Shown here: positions 7,809 through 16,021 of the stretch, piece after piece
Layout of the letters: each line of letters starts with the position of its first letter
How positions within the stretch are numbered: position 1 is the first letter of the stretch
Assembly: GCF_005434975.1 (NCBI RefSeq)
Contig: NZ_SKCJ01000001.1
Location: forward strand, 310,001-374,000
Origin: Parerythrobacter lutipelagi
GTDB lineage: Bacteria > Pseudomonadota > Alphaproteobacteria > Sphingomonadales > Sphingomonadaceae
Length of the DNA stretch: 64,000 nt
Reading direction: 5' to 3'
The notes under the pieces: model-generated
The model's database searches: none
What the model saw: only the letters and a program-made list of their open reading frames with translations
What the model was told of the DNA's origin: nothing
Program-made: the position numbers and the translations under genes

Positions 7809-8918
7809 ATGACGACAGGCAAACAGCTTTTCACCACGCTCGAAGCAGACGGGACGTTGACCGTGGCAATCGAGGAAGTCACCGCTCCCGAGCCGAAGGG
7901 CAATCAGGTTCTGGTGAAAATGGAAGCGGCACCGATCAACCCGTCGGACCTCGCGATCCTGACGGGTGCCGCCGACATGGACAATGCCGATTACGGCCCC
8001 GGCAAGTTCGTCGCCAACATGCCTGAACCGTTCAACAGTGGCTCCAGGGCGCGCCACGGACAGAAGCTGCCGGCGGGTAACGAAGGCGCAGGCACCGTCG
8101 TCGCGACAGGCGACAGCGATATGGCCAAGGCGCTCGACGGGCAGCGGGTCGCTTGCGTTCCCGGCAACGCCTATAGCCAGTATTGCATTGCCGATGCCGC
8201 CATGTGCCTGCCGCTGGGCGATCATTCGGCAGAGGATGGCGCGTCGGCCTTCGTCAATCCCATGACCGCGCTCGGCTTTGCCGAGAACGCCAAAATGGAT
8301 GGCCAGAAGGCGATCGTTCACACCGCGGCTGCATCCAACCTTGGCCAGATGCTGGTCAAGATTTGTCAGGAAGACGGGCTGGAACTGGTCAACATCGTCC
8401 GCAAGGCAGAGCATGTCGACATGCTCAAGGGCCTTGGTGCAACGCATGTCGTGAACTCTTCCGACGAGGATTTCATGAAGCAGCTGCGCGAAGCTATCGA
8501 CGCAACCGATGCATTTTACGGTTTCGATCCGATTGGCGGCGGACAGGCGACCGACAATGTGTTCAAGGCAATGGAGCAGGTCGCGGTCAGCAAGATGACC
8601 GAATACAGCCGCTACGGCTCCAACCAGCAGAAACGCATGTTCATTTACGGCCGGCTCGACATGGGGCCGACCATCCTCACGCCAAGCTACGGCTTCGGCT
8701 GGACCTTGTCAGGCTGGCTCCTCACCCCTTTCCTGGCCAATGCCGGAATGGAAACCGTCATGCGCATGCGCCAGCGCGTGCTTGAGAACCTGACCACGAC
8801 CTTCGCCAGCAGCTACAAGCGCAGGGTGAATCTCGAAGAAATGCTGACCAAGGATGCGGTGCTGGATTACCGCGCCATGAAGACGGGCGAAAAATACCTC
8901 GTCACGCCGTGGAGCTAA
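7809..8918 (+). CDS. MDR-family (zinc-type alcohol dehydrogenase-like) oxidoreductase
   Basis: A 369-residue medium-chain dehydrogenase/reductase. The N-terminal GroES-like half contains EAAPINPSDLAILTG and PAGNEGAGTVVATG, followed by a Rossmann half (IVHTAAASNLGQMLVKICQ). The usual zinc-binding Cys/His set is absent and the Rossmann glycine motif is replaced by AAASNLGQ, as in several NADPH:quinone or enoyl reductase branches. The exact substrate cannot be told. A good ribosome site (GGGAGAA) precedes the ATG. It stands alone, convergent with the asparaginase gene. Confidence 0.8.
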   Translation: MTTGKQLFTTLEADGTLTVAIEEVTAPEPKGNQVLVKMEAAPINPSDLAILTGAADMDNADYGPGKFVANMPEPFNSGSRARHGQKLPAGNEGAGTVVATGDSDMAKALDGQRVACVPGNAYSQYCIADAAMCLPLGDHSAEDGASAFVNPMTALGFAENAKMDGQKAIVHTAAASNLGQMLVKICQEDGLELVNIVRKAEHVDMLKGLGATHVVNSSDEDFMKQLREAIDATDAFYGFDPIGGGQATDNVFKAMEQVAVSKMTEYSRYGSNQQKRMFIYGRLDMGPTILTPSYGFGWTLSGWLLTPFLANAGMETVMRMRQRVLENLTTTFASSYKRRVNLEEMLTKDAVLDYRAMKTGEKYLVTPWS

Positions 8919-8925
8919 ACTTCAG

Positions 8926-9903
8926 CTAGCTGCCATCGAACGCCTGCTGGATCGCGGCGGGGTCACTGACCCCGTTCGCGATCAGCAGCTGCAGCAACAG
9001 CCGCGCCTTTTGCGGGTTGAGCGCGCGCGCAGCGACGAAGCCATTTGCCTCATCCTCTGGTTCGCGATCGACCAGCCCCTCATCGGCACGGCTCGCGCGC
9101 ACGACCAGGAGGCCCTCGCCGCGGCGGCGGACGAGTTCCTGCCGAACCGGTTCAGGCAGATTGCCTTCTCCCACACCGGCAATCACCACGCCGCGCATCG
9201 TGTCGCCGATGAACCGTCCAACTGATTGGCCGTCGAGCCCGGCATGCACGTGGACCACACCGACTTCGGGCAGGTCATCGCACCACGCGAACTGTGCCCC
9301 GCCTTGGGTGCGCCAGGGCGCACCGAACCATTCGAGCGAGGACGGGGTGACGAGGGCAACCGATTCGCGCGGAAACCCGCGAAATGCATCGGTCCCGCGC
9401 GTGCGGACCTTACGCACATCGCGCGCGCCAAATACCCGGTCACCCATTACCACCAGCACACCGCGTCCTGCAGCAGCCGGATCGCTGGCGACCCGCACCG
9501 CATTCGCAAAATTGCGCAGACCGTCGTAACCCACTGCGTCCGCCGGCCGCATCGCACCAACCAGAACCACCGGCTTGTTGGCCGGCAGCGTCAGGTCGAG
9601 CAGAAAGGCTGTTTCCTCCAGCGTATCGGTGCCGTGGGTAACAATGACACCATCGCACGTCTCGTCATTCAGCGCCGCCATGATGGCCGGATGCAGAGCG
9701 TTCCATTCTTTCGGGCCGATGTCGGCCGAATCGATATTGGCAATTTGCTGGCCGGAAAATTCTGCTTCCAGCCCCAGTCCGCCGACTTGGTCGAGATAAT
9801 CCTCTATCGAAATCTGTCCCGCCGCATAGTCCTTGGCGATCGCCGATCCGGCGATGCCCGCGATGGTGCCCCCGGTGGCAAGAACTGTGATCTGGCTGGT
9901 CAT
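8926..9903 (-). CDS. L-asparaginase, cytoplasmic
   Basis: A 325-residue asparaginase of the bacterial type I/II fold hydrolysing asparagine to aspartate and ammonia. The first nucleophile motif TGGTIAG (Thr13) and the second HGTDTLEETA (Thr92, Asp93) are intact. No signal peptide precedes the fold, which suggests a cytoplasmic enzyme; the family boundary between type I and II is not certain from sequence alone. It is transcribed away from tRNA-Val and convergent with the MDR gene, the two stops lying eight bases apart. Confidence 0.9.
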   Translation of the reverse strand: MTSQITVLATGGTIAGIAGSAIAKDYAAGQISIEDYLDQVGGLGLEAEFSGQQIANIDSADIGPKEWNALHPAIMAALNDETCDGVIVTHGTDTLEETAFLLDLTLPANKPVVLVGAMRPADAVGYDGLRNFANAVRVASDPAAAGRGVLVVMGDRVFGARDVRKVRTRGTDAFRGFPRESVALVTPSSLEWFGAPWRTQGGAQFAWCDDLPEVGVVHVHAGLDGQSVGRFIGDTMRGVVIAGVGEGNLPEPVRQELVRRRGEGLLVVRASRADEGLVDREPEDEANGFVAARALNPQKARLLLQLLIANGVSDPAAIQQAFDGS

Positions 9904-9939
9904 GAGGCGCCACTAATGCGCTTTGCTGCGTATTCGCAA

Positions 9940-9967
9940 TTGATTCTCAAACTTTCGGCGCTATGTG
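9940..9967 (+). promoter_or_regulatory. Candidate sigma-70-type promoter of tRNA-Val
   Basis: TTGATT, a 16-base spacer and TATGTG end 21 bases before the mature tRNA 5' end. Spacing and position are right for a tRNA promoter, but the match is moderate. Confidence 0.4.
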
Positions 9968-9988
9968 CATCGGCACCGCGACTGGTGC

Positions 9989-10064
9989 GGGCGATTAGCT
10001 CAGTTGGTAGAGCATCTCGTTTACACCGAGAGGGTCGGCAGTTCGAGCCTGTCATCGCCCACCA
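9989..10064 (+). tRNA. tRNA-Val (anticodon TAC)
   Basis: A complete 76-base cloverleaf. The acceptor stem GGGCGAT pairs with ATCGCCC, followed by discriminator A and an encoded CCA. The anticodon stem TCTCG/CGAGA holds the loop TTTACAC with anticodon TAC at 10022-10024, reading GUA and, with usual wobble, other Val codons. D and T arms (AGCTCAGTTGGTAGAGC and GTTCGAGCC) are normal. No integrase or duplicated 3' end lies beside it. Confidence 0.97.
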
Positions 10065-10071
10065 GTCGCGG

Positions 10072-10647
10072 TCATTCAACAGCTTCGGCAATCGCTACGC
10101 GCGCGTCAGCGCTCGACCAGTCGTATTCACCGACCACCCGCCAGACCTCCTGCCCGCTCGCATCATAAAGCACGGTTGCAGGCAGCACGCCGCCGGAAAT
10201 CTCGAAATCCAGCGAACTGGTCGCATCCATCCACGGCTGAAGGTGCTGGAAATCCTGTTTAGCGAAAAACGGCACGACCTTCTCCGCACCGCGGCGATCC
10301 TGGCTGACGGTTACCACCCGCAGGGCATCGCCATACTCGCCCGCCAGCTCGTCCAGCATCGGCATTTCGACGACACATGGCGCGCACCAGGTGGCCCACA
10401 GGTTGAGCAAGACCGGCTGGCCTTGCAACGCTGCCAGATTTAGCTCGTTTCCGTCGGGATCGACCACAATTGTGGCAGGCATCAGCTCGCCCGCGCTGCT
10501 GCGGTCGAGCTCCCCGGCCAAGCCTGCCTTCGCGCCAGCCAATTCGCCCTGTTGTTGCGCCTCCTCCGGCGCTTCCCTATCGCAGGCGGCCAGAGGCAGT
10601 GTCAGGATGGCGACAGTGAGCGACAAGCGCGCAGGAAATGATGGCAC
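10072..10647 (-). CDS. TlpA/redoxin-like thiol-disulfide lipoprotein
   Basis: A 191-residue thioredoxin-fold protein. From the GTG at 10647 the protein has a lipoprotein signal (LTLPLAAC, lipid Cys22), then a TlpA-like domain with WATWCAPC (Cys88 and Cys91) and the cis-proline segment [11 protein letters not shown]. It should be a membrane-anchored periplasmic reductase of the TlpA/ResA group; the client is unknown. The open frame extends to 10986, but the upstream part lies within argH and has no family match, while the GTG has GGAG nine bases before it. This start places the 5' end 41 bases inside argH if argH starts at 10607. Confidence 0.88.
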   Translation of the reverse strand: MPSFPARLSLTVAILTLPLAACDREAPEEAQQQGELAGAKAGLAGELDRSSAGELMPATIVVDPDGNELNLAALQGQPVLLNLWATWCAPCVVEMPMLDELAGEYGDALRVVTVSQDRRGAEKVVPFFAKQDFQHLQPWMDATSSLDFEISGGVLPATVLYDASGQEVWRVVGEYDWSSADARVAIAEAVE

Positions 10648-12040
10648 GGGTTCAGGCTCCAACCAGATGTGGGGCGGCAGGTTTGCCGACGGACCTAGCG
10701 CGATCATGCGCGAAATCAACGCTTCGATCCCGTTCGACAAGGCGCTGTGGCGGCAAGATATTGCCGGATCGAAAGCGCATGTAGCGATGCTTGCGCAGCA
10801 GGGAATTGTTTCAGCCGAAGATGCCACCGCGATCTCAAGCGGTCTCGACAAGGTGGCTGACGAATACGCGTCGGACGGGGTTCCCGAAGACTGGGATCTC
10901 GAAGATATCCACATGACCACTGAAAGCCGCCTGGCCGAAATTGTCGGCCCGGTGGCCGGTCGCCTGCACACCGCGCGCAGCCGCAACGACCAGGTGGCGA
11001 CCGATTTCCGCCTCTGGGTGCGCGAAACAATCGATCAGACTGACGCCGGATTGCTGGCGCTGCAACAGGCGCTGGTTACGCGGGCAGGCGAACACGCGGA
11101 CAGCATCATGCCCGGCTTTACCCATCTGCAGACCGCACAGCCGGTCACATTGGGCCACCACTTGATGGCCTATTACGAAATGATTCGGCGCGACCGCAGC
11201 CGGTTCGCCGACACGCGCGGGCGGATGAACGAGAGTCCGCTTGGCTCGGCGGCACTGGCGGGCACGGGTTTTCCGATCGACCGAGAGATGACCAGCGAGG
11301 CACTCGGCTTCGACCGGCCTACCGCGAACAGCCTGGATGCAGTGTCCGACCGCGATTTCGCCGTGGATTACCTGATGGCGGCAGCGCAGTGTTCATTGCA
11401 TCTTTCTCGGCTTGCCGAAGAGATGATCATCTGGGCGAGCCAGCCCTATGGTTTCGTCCGCATGCCCGATGCGCTCAGCACCGGCAGCTCGATCATGCCG
11501 CAGAAGAAAAACCCCGATGCAGCAGAGCTGGTGCGCGGGCATTCCGGCAGGATCATCGGCTGCGTGACCGCGCTGATGGTAACGATGAAAGGTTTGCCGC
11601 TGGCCTATTCGAAAGACATGCAGGACGACAAGCCGCCCGTATTCGAAGCCGCCAGCCTGCTCGCGCTGAGCATCGCGGCCATGACCGGGATGGTCGCCGA
11701 CACGACGTTCAACACCGACCGGATGCGGCAGGCAGCGGAACTCGGCTATGCCACCGCGACCGATCTGGCCGACTGGCTGGTGCGCGAATCGAACATTCCG
11801 TTCCGCGAGGCGCACCATATCACCGGCGCAGCGGTGAAGCTGGCTGAGAGCAAGGGCGTACCGCTCGACCAGCTTTCGCTGGATGAACTGCAGACCATCG
11901 ATGCGCGTGTCGACGAGCGAGTGTTTGCCGCCTTGTCGGTCGATGCGTCGGTCGCGTCGCGCGCATCCTATGGCGGGACCGCGCCGGAACAGGTAAAGGC
12001 ACGCATCGCAGAAGCGCGCGCCGCGCTCGGAATGGATTGA
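10607..12040 (+). CDS. argH: Argininosuccinate lyase
   Basis: A 477-residue enzyme cleaving argininosuccinate to arginine and fumarate in arginine synthesis. It contains the N-terminal [14 protein letters not shown], the central [12 protein letters not shown], the [13 protein letters not shown] segment and the fumarase/aspartase signature [12 protein letters not shown]. The ATG at 10607 gives a 19-residue lead before MWGGRF; starting at the internal ATG (10664) would remove the overlap with the divergent tlpA-like gene. The longer start has only a weak ribosome site, so the precise start is open. A small lipoprotein gene follows two bases after its stop. Confidence 0.94.
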   Translation: MATVSDKRAGNDGTGSGSNQMWGGRFADGPSAIMREINASIPFDKALWRQDIAGSKAHVAMLAQQGIVSAEDATAISSGLDKVADEYASDGVPEDWDLEDIHMTTESRLAEIVGPVAGRLHTARSRNDQVATDFRLWVRETIDQTDAGLLALQQALVTRAGEHADSIMPGFTHLQTAQPVTLGHHLMAYYEMIRRDRSRFADTRGRMNESPLGSAALAGTGFPIDREMTSEALGFDRPTANSLDAVSDRDFAVDYLMAAAQCSLHLSRLAEEMIIWASQPYGFVRMPDALSTGSSIMPQKKNPDAAELVRGHSGRIIGCVTALMVTMKGLPLAYSKDMQDDKPPVFEAASLLALSIAAMTGMVADTTFNTDRMRQAAELGYATATDLADWLVRESNIPFREAHHITGAAVKLAESKGVPLDQLSLDELQTIDARVDERVFAALSVDASVASRASYGGTAPEQVKARIAEARAALGMD

Positions 12041-12042
12041 GA

Positions 12043-12282
12043 ATGCGCAAGACCCTCGCCCTCGCCTCGCTGGTTCTCCTCGCCGCCTGTGGGCAGCGCG
12101 CAGAGCTTGAAACCTATCCCGGCGAAGGCTTGCCCGTCGCACCGCTGGGTGCCAGTGCGCCTGCCGAAGCCGAGGAACTGCTTGAACGCGATGCGCAGGC
12201 CGCGCCTGAACGCAGCGTCGAGCTACGCCGCCGCTCTGAAGAGCGCGAGGACGACCCGTTCGATCTGCCACCGCCGGAATAG
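12043..12282 (+). CDS. Small lipoprotein upstream of lysA (LptM/LppL-like position)
   Basis: A 79-residue protein with a textbook lipoprotein signal, MRKTLALASLVLLAACGQRAE, lipidated at Cys17, then a Pro-, Glu- and Arg-rich tail. In many proteobacteria a short lipoprotein directly upstream of lysA/dapF (LppL, LptM) carries a CGxKGPLxxP motif; here the equivalent is CGQRAELETYPG, so the motif is not conserved and the link rests mainly on position. LptM assists assembly of the LPS translocon LptDE. The gene lies between argH (two-base gap) and lysA (11-base gap), probably in one operon. Confidence 0.7.
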   Translation: MRKTLALASLVLLAACGQRAELETYPGEGLPVAPLGASAPAEAEELLERDAQAAPERSVELRRRSEEREDDPFDLPPPE

Positions 12283-12293
12283 CAAAGAGACCG

Positions 12294-13553
12294 ATGGACC
12301 ATTTTTCGCATCGAGGCGGTGTCATGCACGCCGAGGACGTTCCACTGCCGCGAATTGCGGAAGAAGTGGGCACGCCGGTCTACGTCTATTCGCGCGCCAC
12401 GCTGGAGCGGCACGCACGCGTCTTCAATGAAGCGTTGGCCCCGCTGGGAGACCCGCTGATTGCGTTCGCGGTAAAATCCAATCCCAACCTGGCAGTCCTC
12501 AATGTGCTGCAGAAGCAGGGCTTCGGTGCAGATGTCGTCTCGGGCGGCGAATTGCGGCGTGCCTTGGCGGCAGGAATTGCTCCGGCAAAGATCGTCTTTT
12601 CCGGAGTCGGCAAGACACGTGCAGAGCTTGAGCTGGGACTCGACGAGGAGATTGGACAGTTCAACATCGAATCGCGCGAGGAAGGTCACGAGCTGGCTGA
12701 AATCGCGGCTTCGCGTGGGATCGAGGCGCAGGCCTGCCTGCGGGTGAACCCCGATGTGGACGCCAAGACCCACGAAAAGATTTCGACCGGCAAGGCAGAG
12801 AACAAGTTCGGCGTTCCGCTGATGCGCGCGCGCGAGACTTTTGACGAGTTGGCCGCACTCGAGGGCATGAACCTGCGCGGGGTGGCGATCCACATTGGCA
12901 GCCAGCTCGCCGATCTGGAACCGCTGGAGACCGCCTTCGCGAAAGTCGGCCAGCTCGTGGCGGATTTGCGCGCGGCAGGGCACACGATAACCCATGTCGA
13001 TTTGGGTGGCGGTCTCGGCGTGCCCTATCGCAAAGGCGAAATTCTGCCCTCACCGGCCGAATATGGCGCGATGGTCGCCCGGGCCACCGCAGGGTGGGAC
13101 GTGAAACTGACATTCGAGCCGGGCCGGGTCATCGCGGGCAATGCCGGTGTGCTGCTTACGCGCGTCGTGCGGGTCAAGCGCGGGGGCAACGGTCCGCCCT
13201 TCGTGATCGTCGATGCGGCGATGAACGACCTCGCCCGCCCGGCACTCTATGGTGCCTGGCACGATTTCGACGCGGTCGAGCCGAGCGGTGAACGGATGAC
13301 CGCCAACATTGTCGGCCCGATCTGCGAAACCGGTGACACCTTTGCCACAGACCGTGATTGCGACGCTTTGCGGTCAGGCGATCTGGCGGTTTTTCGAACT
13401 GCCGGAGCGTATGGCGCCACCATGGCAAGCTCGTACAATTCGCGCGGATTTGTGGCCGAGGTTTTGGTCGATGGTGACAGGTTCGCCGTGGTTGCCGACC
13501 GGATCGATGCCGGGGCGATCATGGATGCCGAGCGCGTCCCCGACTGGCTATGA
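12294..13553 (+). CDS. lysA: Diaminopimelate decarboxylase
   Basis: A 419-residue PLP enzyme that makes lysine from meso-diaminopimelate. The PLP lysine Lys61 is in AFAVKSNPN; the glycine-rich phosphate loop VDLGGGLGVPY and the substrate motif CETGDTF are present. Length matches the family. It follows the small lipoprotein gene closely and its stop is joined through a four-codon ATGA-to-ATGA relay to the siroheme gene, so the whole argH to siroheme block is probably one transcript. Confidence 0.96.
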   Translation: MDHFSHRGGVMHAEDVPLPRIAEEVGTPVYVYSRATLERHARVFNEALAPLGDPLIAFAVKSNPNLAVLNVLQKQGFGADVVSGGELRRALAAGIAPAKIVFSGVGKTRAELELGLDEEIGQFNIESREEGHELAEIAASRGIEAQACLRVNPDVDAKTHEKISTGKAENKFGVPLMRARETFDELAALEGMNLRGVAIHIGSQLADLEPLETAFAKVGQLVADLRAAGHTITHVDLGGGLGVPYRKGEILPSPAEYGAMVARATAGWDVKLTFEPGRVIAGNAGVLLTRVVRVKRGGNGPPFVIVDAAMNDLARPALYGAWHDFDAVEPSGERMTANIVGPICETGDTFATDRDCDALRSGDLAVFRTAGAYGATMASSYNSRGFVAEVLVDGDRFAVVADRIDAGAIMDAERVPDWL

Positions 13554-13560
13554 CGCAGAC

Positions 13561-14337
13561 ATGATCAGATCGCTGCCTTTGCTGCACCGGATCGACGGCA
13601 AGAAAGTTGTCGTCGTGGCGGAAGGGGCGATGGGAGAAGCAAAAACGCGGCTGGTCGAACGCGCCGGTGGTATTCCATGCGGCGAACCTGAAGCACATCA
13701 CGCTGCGCTGGCGTTCATTGCATTGGAGGATGCGCGGGAGGCTGAGGCAGCCGCGCGGCGGCTTAAAGCGAAGGGCCTGCTGGTCAATGTAGCTGACCGG
13801 CCGGAGCTGTGCGATTTCACCACGCCGAGCATCCTCGACCGGGATCCCGTGCTGATTGCCATCGGCACATCGGGCGCATCGGCCGGGTTGGCAAAGCAAT
13901 TGCGGCTCCGGCTCGAAGCGCTTTTGCCGCAATCGCTGGGCAAGCTCGCCGCCAGGCTGGAGACCGCGCGCGGTGCCATGCGTGCAAAATATCCCGACGC
14001 GAGCCAACGCAGGCAGGCACTCGACCTCGCGCTGAGCGAAGGCGGCATTCTCGATCCGCTCGACCCGCGTTCGGCAGAGCATGTCGAAAAGTGGCTCGGC
14101 AGCAAGGAAATCATGCGGGCCGAAACAACGATTACGTTTGAGGTCAGAAGTGATGACCCGCAATCTCTCACGCTACGGCAGGCGCAATTGCTGGGCATGG
14201 CCGATACTGTCGCGCACGAACCCGATATACCGTCCGCCATCCTCGACCGAGCCCGGGCAGACGCTGCGCGCATTGAATTGCCAATCGATCAGATGCCGGC
14301 GTCTGGTCTGACCATCGTCTTGCGCCGCGCGCGCTGA
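13561..14337 (+). CDS. Precorrin-2 dehydrogenase / sirohydrochlorin ferrochelatase (CysG N-terminal type)
   Basis: A 258-residue homologue of the CysG-B/Met8 half of siroheme synthase, which oxidises precorrin-2 and inserts iron to make siroheme. The N-terminal Rossmann segment GKKVVVVAEGAMGEAKTRL is followed by LLVNVADRPELCDF, whose Asp is the usual catalytic position, and by the dimerisation helix region LRLRLEALLPQSLGKLA. The methyltransferase half is absent and is encoded separately by cobA at 36565. The glycine pattern of the NAD site is less regular than the family norm. Start at 13561 is set by the first ATG and the ATGA relay from lysA. Confidence 0.85.
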   Translation: MIRSLPLLHRIDGKKVVVVAEGAMGEAKTRLVERAGGIPCGEPEAHHAALAFIALEDAREAEAAARRLKAKGLLVNVADRPELCDFTTPSILDRDPVLIAIGTSGASAGLAKQLRLRLEALLPQSLGKLAARLETARGAMRAKYPDASQRRQALDLALSEGGILDPLDPRSAEHVEKWLGSKEIMRAETTITFEVRSDDPQSLTLRQAQLLGMADTVAHEPDIPSAILDRARADAARIELPIDQMPASGLTIVLRRAR

Positions 14338-14344
14338 GCCGGTT

Positions 14345-15325
14345 TCAGGCCGCAGCGCGTTTGTTTTCCAGCGCCGCGAAATACCCCGCCATCGCATAGG
14401 CCGCACTGTCGCTCAGCCCGATAAAGACCCGGCGGCGATCGGCATCGTCTTCCACCCGATCGAACAGGCCAGATTCGACCATCTGATTGATCCAGCGCAG
14501 CGCCGTTGTCGGTGGCACGGCGGCAGCAATGCACAGCGAACTGACCGACACCCGCACATGTTCGACCCGCGCTGCCGTTAGGTCGAGTAGCATGTCCCAT
14601 GCCGGATCGGCGAACAGGTCCACTGCAAAAAATTCGCCGCGAAGACGCCGTTGGCTGATGATCTGTCGCACCAGCCTCGGCTCAGGCAAGGGCGGCTTCT
14701 GGCTGCGGACAAGGTCGGAAGACTGATCCTTGGCCCCTTTGTAGTCCTTGTTGGGCGATTCAAACCGGAACGCGCCCCCAGTGGCTGAAAGCCCGCGCTG
14801 GTCGAAACGATCGAGCCGTTCGGCAATCTGCCCGACTTGCTCAGTCAGCCGCATCAGTGTGAGCCGGTCTTCCTCCGCCAGATCACGCAGCCGCGTATTC
14901 GGCAACCCGGTAAGCATGCTGCCGAGCGCGATCACCCGTTCCCCACGCCCCGGATCGACGAGGATCTGAGCGTTGGACTGTGCGAGACAGCCGAACAACG
15001 CATCAAGCGAAGCAAGCGTAGTCGAAACCACCAGCCGTGCATCCGATTTCGCCACCCGCATATCGAGGTGCGAAAGTGCTGCCAGCGTCTGACCATCGGC
15101 ATCCGGACAATCGAGCAACACGAGGTCACCCAGCGCCTTCGGGTAACCGGTAAGCAAGGCCGAAACCGCATCCGTTTGGCCGATCCGCAATCCTGCCGAA
15201 GCCGCGTCCTCGGCAATCTGATCACGCAAATGCACACGATCGGCGAAGATCGATACCGTAAGCGGCAATCCCGCCGGATCATTGACTGCATCCGCTGGCC
15301 CGTAGCTGAAGTCTGCTTGCATCAT
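14345..15325 (-). CDS. Winged-helix DNA-binding protein with a receiver-like N-terminal domain
   Basis: A 326-residue protein. Residues about 230-310 form a MarR-like winged helix (ALRWINQMVESGLFDRVEDDADRRRVFIGLS). Residues 20-130 alternate strands and helices, with LVLLDCPDADGQTLAAL, like a response-regulator receiver that may have lost the phosphorylation set; this is inference. It is probably a transcription regulator. It is divergent from the ECF sigma gene with 120 bases between. Two tandem ATGs follow a good ribosome site (GGGGAG), and a TTGACA-type promoter sits just upstream. Confidence 0.72.
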   Translation of the reverse strand: MMQADFSYGPADAVNDPAGLPLTVSIFADRVHLRDQIAEDAASAGLRIGQTDAVSALLTGYPKALGDLVLLDCPDADGQTLAALSHLDMRVAKSDARLVVSTTLASLDALFGCLAQSNAQILVDPGRGERVIALGSMLTGLPNTRLRDLAEEDRLTLMRLTEQVGQIAERLDRFDQRGLSATGGAFRFESPNKDYKGAKDQSSDLVRSQKPPLPEPRLVRQIISQRRLRGEFFAVDLFADPAWDMLLDLTAARVEHVRVSVSSLCIAAAVPPTTALRWINQMVESGLFDRVEDDADRRRVFIGLSDSAAYAMAGYFAALENKRAAA

Positions 15326-15346
15326 CTACTCCCCATTGAAAGAACA

Positions 15347-15374
15347 GGGATAGAACAAAAGGGGTCTTTGTCAA
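15347..15374 (-). promoter_or_regulatory. Candidate sigma-70 promoter of the winged-helix gene
   Basis: On the minus strand TTGACA, a 16-base spacer and TATCCC, with the -10 end 21 bases before the first ATG. The -35 is a full consensus match. Confidence 0.45.
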
Positions 15375-15412
15375 GAATTCCAACGGAAATCATTTGTCGG
15401 ATGCGGGCAGAT

Positions 15413-15440
15413 TGAACCTTTTGTGCCATCCGGGCGACTA
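15413..15440 (+). promoter_or_regulatory. Candidate ECF-type promoter of the sigma factor gene
   Basis: TGAACC at 15413-15418, a 16-base spacer and CGACTA at 15435-15440 resemble the AAC-type -35 and CG-rich -10 of ECF promoters. If used, transcription would begin at or within a few bases of the ATG at 15446, so the message would be nearly leaderless. It may be the site of autoregulation. Confidence 0.4.
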
Positions 15441-15445
15441 ACCTC

Positions 15446-16021
15446 ATGATGGCAACGAAACGACCTCGTCGGGCCCCAACGGCCAATGCCGTCTTCGACG
15501 AGTTGCTGGTGACGCTTGTCCTTGGCGGTGACCGGGCAGCAGGCGACCGCCTCGCAGCTCGCTGGCACCCACGATTGCTGCGAACAGCGCGCAGGCTGAC
15601 AGGCGATAGCGAGATGGCAATGCAGGCAGCGCAGGAAAGCTGGCTGGCGATCTGGCGCGGGCTCGCAGGTTTGCGTGATCCATCACGCTTTGCCCCGTGG
15701 GCCTTCGGCATCTTGCGCCGGAAATGCGCAGATGCGCTGCGCCAGGCAGCCGCGGCCCGCAAACGGTCGAGCGATATTGACGCCGACGAGTTTGGAATTT
15801 CGGAGGCGCCTGACGAAGCTTTGGCGATCCGGCAAGCCTTTGCCGCGCTTTCGCCCGAACACCGGCTGGCGGCTCATCTTCACTTCGTCGAGGGACTCAC
15901 TCTCGCCGAAATTGCCGGGGTCCAAGAGGTGCCGCTGGGCACCGCGAAATCCCGCCTCTTCCACGCTCGTCGCCAATTGAAAGCGGCGCTCCGCGAAGAC
16001 CCAATAGGAGAAGACAGATGA
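15446..16021 (+). CDS. ECF-type RNA polymerase sigma factor
   Basis: A 191-residue sigma factor with region 2 (about residues 35-100, including QESWLAIWRGLAGLRDPSRFAPWAFGIL split by a loop) and region 4 (about 125-175, with LSPEHRLAAHLHFVEGLTLAEIAGV and GTAKSRLFHARRQL as helix-turn-helix). Region 3 is missing, as in ECF factors. No ribosome site is evident before the tandem ATGs, consistent with a leaderless start. Its stop overlaps a small membrane-protein gene as ATGA, so that protein is the likely partner. The stress or signal involved is unknown. Confidence 0.88.
   Translation: MMATKRPRRAPTANAVFDELLVTLVLGGDRAAGDRLAARWHPRLLRTARRLTGDSEMAMQAAQESWLAIWRGLAGLRDPSRFAPWAFGILRRKCADALRQAAAARKRSSDIDADEFGISEAPDEALAIRQAFAALSPEHRLAAHLHFVEGLTLAEIAGVQEVPLGTAKSRLFHARRQLKAALREDPIGEDR

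Noticed and set aside
9989-10064. tRNA-Val and tRNA-Thr as possible integration sites
   Set aside because: There is no duplicated 3' tRNA end, integrase gene, or change in base composition near either tRNA.
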